Shown here: positions 44,460-52,009 of the stretch, one piece after another
Layout: every line of letters starts with the position of its first letter
Numbering within the stretch: the first letter of the stretch is position 1
Source of the DNA: Companilactobacillus nodensis DSM 19682 = JCM 14932 = NBRC 107160
Lineage (GTDB): Bacteria; Bacillota; Bacilli; Lactobacillales; Lactobacillaceae
Direction: 5' to 3'
NCBI RefSeq assembly: GCF_000615905.1
Contig: NZ_BAMN01000014.1
Span: 1-52,009 of the forward strand
DNA length: 52,009 nucleotides
Notes under the pieces: model-generated
Seen by the model: the letters and a program-made list of their open reading frames with translations, nothing else
The model's database searches: none
What the model was told of the DNA's origin: nothing
Program-made: the position numbers and the translations under genes

Positions 44460-46265
44460 ATGAAAAAAATTATTGTAAGTATTTGGCTGACTCTAATAAC
44501 TGTCTTATCTATTGGTTTATTTCAAACAAATGTTAAAGCTGATGGCGACTATGAGATTACGAATTACACAGTCAATATTGATGTTGATCAGCAAGGCGAT
44601 GCTTTAATGACGCAAAATGTTACTTATAATTTTGCTGGAAGTTTCCATGGCGTTTATTACAATCAAGCTCTCAAAGGGATTAGGGGAGTTGGAGACCCAG
44701 AAATTATGGTTCATGATGGAGATAGCATAACTGATATTAAGCAATCAACATCTGAAGCCAATGATACTTTCTCAGTTGATAAGACAGCGGATAATATGAA
44801 ATTAAAGGTTTATCATGCTGTATCTAATAAAAAAATTACTTTTGTTTATAAGTACAAGTTATATGGCGTTATTACTAATTATCGTGACATCGCTGAATTG
44901 AATTGGAAAATCATTGGTGGTGGCTGGGATCATGATTTGAATAATGTCAAAATCACTATTAATTTACCGACTAATAATATTAAGTCTTTGCGTGCCTGGG
45001 CACATGGCACCTTGAATGGCTTTAATAAAGTCAATAAAGACAATGGCCAGGTTATTTTGACGGCTGATAGGGTCGATGCGGGTGATTCAGTCGAGAGTCA
45101 TATTATTTTTCCGACTAGTGTGACATCGTTAAATCAAAATACAGTTAATAAAAATGCGAAGGATAGAATTCTAGCGCAAGAAAAAAAGCTAGCCCAGGAG
45201 GCTAACTATAAGAGGCAAATGCCAAGTCGATTGACCAAGTTGTTTATCGGAATGATTGTTTTCCTAGTTATAATAATTTTTGCTTTGAATTATTATAAAC
45301 TAGTCAAGTATCCAATAAACAAACATCCCATGCCAACACCATTACACCATTGGTTTGATGCGCCAGATGTGGCTCCAAGCATGGCAAATATTATTCTGCA
45401 AAAAGCTAATGATGGCGATAGTAAAGGATTTACTGGGGATGTTTTGGTTGAAGTTAACAGGCGTAATTTGAGGATCGATAAAGAGGACAAGACCTTTAGA
45501 ATCACTGCGCTTAAAACTCCACAGGATGAATTGATTAAGTTTATGATCCAAACTATCGGTGATGGTACTAGTGTCACAATTAAAGAGATTAATAAATTTG
45601 CTAAAAAAGACAAGAAGGGCAAATTATACAACGAATTTGGAGACTGGAAGAAACGAGCTGCGCGGCACAGCAATCAATATATTGATACGAATAACAAGAA
45701 TACTATTTCTCGATTATTAGGTTCGGCGATATTTGTGTCAGTATTAATGGTAATTACAATTATGTTGTCTTCATTGTTCGTCAAAAGCTGGTTAGTGCCA
45801 ATGTCCATAATATCCATTATAACAATTTTAATAGCATGGGTAGGGTATTTACTTATAAGAAGGCAAATAAGTTATTATACGGAGAATGGTGAGCAGATAG
45901 CCAATGAATTACAGGCTTTCAGACGAATGTTTGAAGATGTCGATGATTTGAATCTTGCTGAAGTTGGCGATTTGATTTTGTGGGAACAAATACTTCCATA
46001 TGCAGTCGCCTTCGGTATTTCTAAAAAAGTTGTTAAAGCTCTCAAACTCAAGTTTGGTACAGAAGCCTTCGAAGCCAACCCTGGTATGATGTATTACTAT
46101 TGGGGCATCGGCAGTATGAGTAATGGTATGAATCTTGATCGAGCCTTTTCGGGAGCATTCTCATCTAGTCACTCGGCTAACTCCAGTGTATCTGGTGGTT
46201 CAGGTGGCTTTTCAGGAGGAAGCTCCGGTGGATTCGGTGGCGGATCAGGCGGTGGGGCTTTTTAG
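44460..46265 (+). CDS. DUF2207 membrane protein
   Basis: 601 residues: signal peptide (about 1-28), extracellular DUF2207 domain (YEITNYTVNIDVDQQGDALM, about 30-230), membrane segment near 265, cytoplasmic domain, two more segments (about 420-465), and a Gly/Ser-rich end. The family is widespread in Firmicutes with unknown role, probably cell-envelope related. It meets the convergent reductase gene with 21 bp overlap. Confidence 0.9.
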   Translation: MKKIIVSIWLTLITVLSIGLFQTNVKADGDYEITNYTVNIDVDQQGDALMTQNVTYNFAGSFHGVYYNQALKGIRGVGDPEIMVHDGDSITDIKQSTSEANDTFSVDKTADNMKLKVYHAVSNKKITFVYKYKLYGVITNYRDIAELNWKIIGGGWDHDLNNVKITINLPTNNIKSLRAWAHGTLNGFNKVNKDNGQVILTADRVDAGDSVESHIIFPTSVTSLNQNTVNKNAKDRILAQEKKLAQEANYKRQMPSRLTKLFIGMIVFLVIIIFALNYYKLVKYPINKHPMPTPLHHWFDAPDVAPSMANIILQKANDGDSKGFTGDVLVEVNRRNLRIDKEDKTFRITALKTPQDELIKFMIQTIGDGTSVTIKEINKFAKKDKKGKLYNEFGDWKKRAARHSNQYIDTNNKNTISRLLGSAIFVSVLMVITIMLSSLFVKSWLVPMSIISIITILIAWVGYLLIRRQISYYTENGEQIANELQAFRRMFEDVDDLNLAEVGDLILWEQILPYAVAFGISKKVVKALKLKFGTEAFEANPGMMYYYWGIGSMSNGMNLDRAFSGAFSSSHSANSSVSGGSGGFSGGSSGGFGGGSGGGAF

Positions 46266-46778
46266 TTGGTATTTGATGTCAATTAATTCACCGTACTGTT
46301 TAGCAAAGATTGTTTGAAATCTTGAGGCATGATTCATATGTTGAAATAGTTTGACGCCTGACCCTAATAAGTCGGGCGTTATTTGTATCTGTATGGTGTC
46401 GATTAAATTATGTTCGATAAGGGATGAAACAATTTGACCGCCACCAACGATCCAAATGTTTTTGCCGGACTTTTCCTTTAATTCTTTAACTAATTCATCA
46501 ACTGGTTTATCTGTTTGTTTAACATATTTAGAATCAATTTTTCGATGAGAAAGTACAAATACTTCAGTATTGGGATAAGGGAATTCGTCTGACATTCTCA
46601 TTAGGTCGTCGTAGGTCTTTCTGCCCATGATCACAGTATCGACTTGTTCAAAGAACGGTTGATAACTTTCTTTCATGATTTTTTCGTCATTGTATTTGAA
46701 GAGCCAATCTAAAGAATAATTATCATCAGCCAAATAACCATCTAAACTAACTGCTCCGTAAAAGATTACATTTCTCAT
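46245..46778 (-). CDS. Dihydrofolate reductase-like (RibD C-terminal) protein
   Basis: 177 residues of the RibD-C/DHFR-like fold: FYGAVSLDGYLAD, VIMGRKTYDDL and IWIVGGGQIVSSLI (NADPH-binding). Similar to YyaP/YwjB-type reductases of unknown substrate. ATG at 46778 is 8 nt after AAAGGTGG and is preferred to GTG at 46790. Confidence 0.9.
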   Translation of the reverse strand: MRNVIFYGAVSLDGYLADDNYSLDWLFKYNDEKIMKESYQPFFEQVDTVIMGRKTYDDLMRMSDEFPYPNTEVFVLSHRKIDSKYVKQTDKPVDELVKELKEKSGKNIWIVGGGQIVSSLIEHNLIDTIQIQITPDLLGSGVKLFQHMNHASRFQTIFAKQYGELIDIKYQLKSPTA

Positions 46779-46854
46779 ATTGGTATCCACCTTTGATGTT
46801 TTGATTATCTTAGTCTATTGAGAATTGTCATATAACGCAAGTGATAATGTGGTC

Positions 46855-48021
46855 TTAATTGGATTGTACCGCGGCGTTGAGTTTACGACGATTAAATAAG
46901 TAGAGAATTGCTGTTAAAGGCACGACGAGCAACATCACTGGGTAAAAGAATTTGAGTGGAAAAACAGTTGGTAGGATTCCGCCGATGATGGGTCCAAGCG
47001 ACATACCAATATCGCTTCCTAAATAATAAGTTGCGTTGGCAAGTCCCTGTTCTTCTAAGGGAGCTAATAAGAGGGCGGTTGATTGGGAAACAGAAACCAT
47101 GACTCCAAAACCGACTGCCATTAATCCAGCTGCTAAAATCATTTCAAAGTTGTTTTGCATTATCGTTAATAGGATGATATAACCAATCGTTGCAATTATG
47201 CAGATAGAAAACCAAATGCCAAATGAAATGGTGTCAAAATAATTTTTTAGTAGAATCCGAATAGCAATCAAAGCAAGTGAGTAACATAAAAAGAATAGAC
47301 TTACGGTAATATTCAAATGACGTTCTTGAGCATACATGACAATATCAGCTTGAGTAACGAAGTAGGGAATAGATAATAGTGAAAAAATTAATGCAACTGG
47401 TAATGCATCCCATTGAATAATCTTAAAGTGTTGGCCTTCTAACTTAATAGAAGGTTTTGCACGGTTGTTGATTAATTGTATTACAACTATCATAGCCACA
47501 GCACTTAAGGCCGCAAGCATTATAACGAATTTATATCCTAGAATTTGATAGACACTGATTGCTAGGGCCGGAGCAATCGCCATTGCAAGAGCATTTAATA
47601 ATCCGTAATACCCCATTGCTGCTCCAAGATGTTGTCGTGGAACTAAGAATGCCATCCAGGTTGCCAGACAAACAGTACATAGGACGAAACCTACACCATT
47701 GATGATTCTAAAAGTTAATAACCAAGGTACGCTGGAAGCAAAAAGATATCCAAAATCACTAATTGCACACAAACTACCTCCAATTAGTGCCAAGCGATAT
47801 TTAGAAATTCGATCGGTTAAGTTTCCGGCAAAAGGTCTTAATAACATTGAAGTAATACTCATAACTCCCACAATGATACCGGCAAAAGCACTACTGATTC
47901 CTAGATTGTGGGCATATCCATTCATTAGTGGGTTAACTGCCTGAATACTAAATTGATAAAAGAAAGTTGCGAACATGACGCAAATAATGTCTTTTGAAAA
48001 AAATGAAAATTTCTTTGTCAA
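46855..48021 (-). CDS. MFS transporter
   Basis: 388 residues with 12 predicted membrane segments. The loop after segment 2 reads RPFAGNLTDRISKYR, the MFS signature. Drug- or sugar-efflux type; substrate cannot be read. The start is TTG with a weak AAGAG upstream. No clear terminator is seen after it. Confidence 0.88.
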   Translation of the reverse strand: MTKKFSFFSKDIICVMFATFFYQFSIQAVNPLMNGYAHNLGISSAFAGIIVGVMSITSMLLRPFAGNLTDRISKYRLALIGGSLCAISDFGYLFASSVPWLLTFRIINGVGFVLCTVCLATWMAFLVPRQHLGAAMGYYGLLNALAMAIAPALAISVYQILGYKFVIMLAALSAVAMIVVIQLINNRAKPSIKLEGQHFKIIQWDALPVALIFSLLSIPYFVTQADIVMYAQERHLNITVSLFFLCYSLALIAIRILLKNYFDTISFGIWFSICIIATIGYIILLTIMQNNFEMILAAGLMAVGFGVMVSVSQSTALLLAPLEEQGLANATYYLGSDIGMSLGPIIGGILPTVFPLKFFYPVMLLVVPLTAILYLFNRRKLNAAVQSN

Positions 48022-48061
48022 AATTTATTTTTCTCTTTTGAAATCTATTTTGGACAAATAA

Positions 48062-48086
48062 AAAAGGATGTTTATAACACCCTTTT
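48062..48086 (-). terminator. Terminator of the esterase gene
   Basis: Reverse strand AAAAGGGTGTT / AACATCCTTTT stem (one mismatch) followed by TTTTTATTT. Confidence 0.8.
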
Positions 48087-48097
48087 ATAAATATTAA

Positions 48098-49525
48098 TTA
48101 TGGACGAGGAATACCCTTAAATAGTTCTAGTACAGTTTTGGCGTGTTCAACACCTTTATAAGGTCGTTGACCAATATCTTTGATGATTAATTGATTTTTT
48201 TTCACTGGTGACCATAATTTTTCATGATGATCAGTAGCAAAGTTAAGTAATGTTTGACTGATAAAGTTATCACGGTCTAATTGTTCTTGACTGGCGTCAG
48301 GTGCAGATTGGCCGACAATACCGTACATATCAGTACCATGATAAGCAGGTGAACCTTCGGCTGGACCAACACTTAGTTGATATACGCGTCCACCAGCTTG
48401 AGCATGATCATGTGCCTCTCGGATAGCTGGTAAGGTGAAATTATAATCTGTAAAGAAACGAGTCCTGACATTTAGAGGGGTATCTTTACCAGCTCCACAA
48501 TGTAGGGCAATTGCCTCAGCCTGTTTGCGTGGAATATGGCAGTCATAAACCATTTCATCAATTACGGCTTCGATTGTTTTTGGATCAACATTATCTGGGA
48601 TATTAGCTGCATACCAACTTGCCTCTTCAGTTGTTGAAGTTATTATTAAGTCAATATCTTTATGTTTTCCACTTTTAATAACATCAGCAGGATTAGCTTT
48701 TAAAACGCCGTTTGGTAAGAACTCATCGTCAACAATTCCAATGGAAATTGTGTCTAGATTTCCACGTTTCAAAACGTCAGTTGGCAAAACTTGATTGACT
48801 GCTTTAATTAGTGATTTTGGATCAACTGTTAATAACTGTTCTGGTGAAGTTAGCTCTAGTGTTTTTAAAACTTTATCTGCTAATTCTTCAGCCCACCAGG
48901 CTGGGATATAACGTGCGGCATATCCAGAAAATGCTGCTAATTTGTTATATAATCCATCAGCTTCAGGTACAGCTAAGAGTGTTAACAGTGAAAATGAACC
49001 AGCACTATGACCTGTAAGAGTGATTTGGTTGGGGTCACCACCAAATGATCCAATATATTGGTTGATCCATTTTAATGCTAGAACGATATCTTGTAAGCCT
49101 AGGTTACTGGCGTCTTTAAATTTTCCACCGTATTGTGATAGCTCAAGCCAACCAAGCGCTCCAAGTCGGTAATTAATTGAAACACCAATAACCTTACCGC
49201 TAGCGACTAAGCCAGATAGGTCTGACGTATCTTGAGAATTAGCGCCGTAAGTCCAACCGCCACCATGGATATAAACAACAACTGGTAGTTTTTCTTGGAC
49301 ATTATCTGGAGCCCAGATATTCAGATTTAAACAGTCTTCACTTTCACCTTTGTCAGAATTTAAAAAAGCAGGATCAGTTAATTGTAATGATGCTGGTCCA
49401 CTTTGACTATATTCATGATTAGGTTCAAATGGAACAATTTGAGCTTTTTGAAATCGGCTAGCAGTACCGTAGGGGATACCGAGCCATTCTTGCACGTTAT
49501 TAAATTTTTTATTAGGATGTGACAT
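48098..49525 (-). CDS. Type B carboxylesterase
   Basis: 475 residues, alpha/beta hydrolase. Oxyanion motif YIHGGGWTYG, nucleophile elbow LTGHSAGSFS (catalytic Ser), EDCLNLNIWAP signature, and a C-terminal AYHGTDMYGIVG segment with the likely catalytic His. It hydrolyses small esters in the cytoplasm; no signal peptide. ATG at 49525 follows AGAAGGA; an upstream ATG at 49546 lacks such a site. Confidence 0.93.
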   Translation of the reverse strand: MSHPNKKFNNVQEWLGIPYGTASRFQKAQIVPFEPNHEYSQSGPASLQLTDPAFLNSDKGESEDCLNLNIWAPDNVQEKLPVVVYIHGGGWTYGANSQDTSDLSGLVASGKVIGVSINYRLGALGWLELSQYGGKFKDASNLGLQDIVLALKWINQYIGSFGGDPNQITLTGHSAGSFSLLTLLAVPEADGLYNKLAAFSGYAARYIPAWWAEELADKVLKTLELTSPEQLLTVDPKSLIKAVNQVLPTDVLKRGNLDTISIGIVDDEFLPNGVLKANPADVIKSGKHKDIDLIITSTTEEASWYAANIPDNVDPKTIEAVIDEMVYDCHIPRKQAEAIALHCGAGKDTPLNVRTRFFTDYNFTLPAIREAHDHAQAGGRVYQLSVGPAEGSPAYHGTDMYGIVGQSAPDASQEQLDRDNFISQTLLNFATDHHEKLWSPVKKNQLIIKDIGQRPYKGVEHAKTVLELFKGIPRP

Positions 49526-49628
49526 TTCAAATTCCTTCTTCCACATTTTTTATCACTTTGTTTCAACACTTAGTCATTCTAAACTGTATCGTAACGTTAT
49601 AGTCAAGGGTAAAATTAACTAAAAAAAT

Positions 49629-49659
49629 AGAGGTTGAACTTTTTAAAAGTTCAATCTCT
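49629..49659. terminator. Bidirectional terminator between adhesin and esterase
   Basis: AGAGGTTGAACTT / AAGTTCAATCTCT stem with T runs on both strands. It lies 6 nt after the adhesin stop. Confidence 0.85.
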
Positions 49660-49664
49660 TATTT

Positions 49665-51941
49665 TTATGCTTTACGGCGTCTGAAGTAAAGAATACTTGT
49701 TAATGCTAACAATCCAACAATAGTAGCCAAGATACCTGATTGAGTACCTGTTTGTGGTAGGTAAGTTTGTGATTCATCAGTATTGCCTTCATATGGAGGT
49801 TTTGGACTTGATGGATCAGTAGAACCACCGTTAGTGATTCCCCCGCCATTGTTATTACCATTATTATCATCAGTCGAGTGGGTTAGTGATCAAGCCACCA
49901 TCACCGCCGCTTCATTACCATTATTGTTTCCTTCATTTCCACCATTACCGTCAGTATCGGGATTTTCATCGCCGTCACCGCCGTCTTTGTCGCCATTACC
50001 GTCGGTGTCAGGATTTTCACCATCACCACCACCGCCAGTTGTTATCTTAGGATCAGAAGTAATTAAATGACCAAGATCGATATCGGAATCTGTGATTTCA
50101 AATTCAATTTTGTCATCGTTGATGTCATAACCATTTGGAGGTAATGTTTCTTGGAAGTAATACTTTCCGGGAACTAAATCACTAACAGTTATATGACCAT
50201 TTTTATCAGTCATATAACTTCCGATTAGTTGACCGTCGGCATCATATAATCCGTAGACAGCACCAGGGACACCAATATAGTTATCATTTTCCATTTCATC
50301 GGTATCGAATTTTACAAGGGATGCTGAGAAGTTACCATCAACTAATTCTTCGTCATCTTTTTCATTTTCAAAAGTGATCAAGTTAGGATTAGGGTCATCA
50401 GGTGTAATATCAAACTCAAATGTTTTATCGTTTAGCGAATAACCATCTGGAGCTTTGATTTCTTTCACACTATAGTGGCCGTATGGTAGGTCAGATACAT
50501 GTACAATACCATTTTCGTCAGTTGTGACTGTCTTAATGACTCTACGATTATTGGCATCAGTACCTTTAATAACGAATGTTGCATTTGGTAATTTTTCGCC
50601 AGTATGTAAATCTATTTTTTGAATGATGATTGATCCTAATGGTTCACCAACTGGGTCATCTTCACCTTCAAGTAAAATAGGTGTACTGGTATCTCCAGAA
50701 ATTCTGAAAGGAATTTCTGTATCATTCAATTGGTAACCATCTGGAGGAGTCGTTTCTTTGAAGTAATAATCTCCAGGTTTTAAATTAGAAACATTGATTT
50801 GACCATTTGTACCAGTTGTCAAACCAGTTTGAATTGGTATGTCATTACCAACTTGGTATAAGTCATAAACAGCACCAGCTAAGGTATTTTCACTGTCATC
50901 ACTTATCTTTGTCAATCTAACAGCACCATAAACGTTACCAGAGCCAGAACCAGAGTTACCACCACTTACATCAGAGGTAACACTACCGCTGGCAGATTCA
51001 CGAGGAGTCTCACCATCAGAACCAGGTACACCCCAAGTTATTTGTGCTTGGTTTTTAAAAACATATTCACCGTTAGTTGCTAGATCAGCGGGTACACGTG
51101 TTTTCATTGTGATGGCATACATTTGGTTTTCTGAATTAGGAACATTGAGATGGAATCCCTTATCATTCTCAGTTAATCCGTATTGTCCACTAGGAACAAC
51201 CTCATCCTTTTCGTACTTGTTGTTTCCAATCCAATGAGCCTTGTTAACAACAACAGAACCCTTGATGTATTCCAAGTTTGGATCTCTTTGGGTTACATCT
51301 TCATAAACGTTCATGTTGTTGAGATCGAGTTCACGTCTATTGGCAAGAATTGTCCAAGTAATGATGTGGTCACCATTTTCATCAGTACCTAATGTACCTT
51401 TTTTACTGATATTGTTTTCTGATTCAATAACAGTCATGTTGCTAGTTTGATTACCATTCATCGTTGGGAACTCAACTTGGTTATCACCAACAATTGCGGA
51501 ATCACTAACACCAATTCCGTTGCCGATAGTGATACTACCTTTAACATCATCGAACTTTTCAATGTTTTCATTGAAGGTAACTGTTACAGTATTATCTTTA
51601 TTCACAACAGCTTGGCCAATAACGTTTCCAGCTTCGTCATGAAAATCGAATGGAACACCGGCATTACTTTTAGCTCTCAATTCGTCAGGTAATTCCATAG
51701 TTATGGTATCGCCCGCTGCAAGCTTGATTCCGGTACCAGTGGTATCCCAGTTATATTGGACGCCGACCGTGCTCGAATAGGAATAAGTCTTGTCCTGACT
51801 GATTATTTGCGCACTGGAAATCAAATCCTCACTAGTGTAAGCTGCCGCAGAAACTTCAGTAGAATTAAAACATAACGCTGCTACAAAAATTCCTAAGGCG
51901 GCAATTACAATAGTAAATATATTGCGTAATTTCTTCCCCAT
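49665..51941 (-). CDS. LPXTG-anchored adhesin with three Cna-B domains, interrupted near its end
   Basis: Signal peptide (1-32, cut near VSA-AA), N-terminal collagen-adhesin-like domains (about 34-330), three Cna-B/SpaA domains (about 335-430, 435-530, 535-630; isopeptide Lys in RLTKISD, IIQKIDL, SLVKFD, Glu in FKETTPP, VKEIKAP, FQETLPP), a Gly/Asn/Asp linker, then LPQTG, membrane helix and RRRKA. A TGA at 49892-49890 splits linker from anchor; two one-base changes (near 49910 and 49880-49882) would remove it. Sortase would anchor it to the wall. Confidence 0.88.
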
Positions 51942-52009
51942 ATTTTTTCCCCTTTCATAGAATAGTACAATCCAATTATAAATTCATATGATTAGTAAAC
52001 ACAAGGTGA

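Noticed and set aside
49783-50070. A proline/serine-rich forward frame.
   Set aside because: It is the complement of the Gly/Asp-rich adhesin linker.

Overview
The window is AT-rich Gram-positive DNA with strong AGGAGG-type ribosome binding sites. It reads as a Lactobacillaceae chromosome carrying a complete-looking siphophage prophage. SLAP-type wall-binding repeats in the phage tail protein and endolysin suggest a Companilactobacillus-like host; that genus call is inference.

Layout. (1) 14-2479: 26 tRNA genes in one direction, probably the distal part of an rRNA/tRNA operon, including a duplicated fMet-Asp pair. (2) 2463-42132: a 39.7 kb prophage inserted in the 3' end of tRNA-Leu(CAA). 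The 18-bp core is repeated at both ends and the tRNA stays intact at attL. Gene order is classical: integrase; lysogeny genes; CI-like repressor and divergent Cro with GTTCCC/GGGAAC operators; early genes interleaved with three reverse-strand genes; antirepressor; replication genes (DnaD-like initiator, SSB, methyltransferase fusion, replication terminator protein); an ArpU-like late regulator; a non-coding tRNA-like region; HNH nuclease; terminase; HK97-type head genes; tail genes with a -1 frameshift chaperone; tape measure; Dit/Tal/BppU baseplate; holin and GH25 endolysin. Beyond the endolysin lie accessory genes, including a candidate type I toxin-antitoxin locus (about 41.54-41.78 kb). 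(3) 42133-52009: host DNA with the original tRNA-operon terminator, a candidate small RNA, a CMD-family gene behind a MerR-type promoter, two large membrane proteins, a DHFR-like reductase, an MFS transporter, a carboxylesterase and an LPQTG surface adhesin.

Quality. At least seven genes in both phage and host DNA are broken by one-base length changes in homopolymer runs: cro, the replication initiator, Dit, a baseplate gene, the endolysin, a small membrane gene and a large host membrane gene. The adhesin carries what look like two compensating changes. Each gene reads through when one base is added or removed, so this looks more like sequencing error than decay. Only a small gene with an internal TGA (5841-6029) is a clear pseudogene candidate.

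Most interesting leads: the toxin-antitoxin-like locus with a perfect palindrome in its promoter; a class II tRNA-like RNA with a UUA (ochre-reading) anticodon; a methyltransferase gene whose DNA also stays open and protein-like in a second frame; phage-supplied replacement of the host tRNA terminator; and SLAP repeats shared by tail tip and endolysin.
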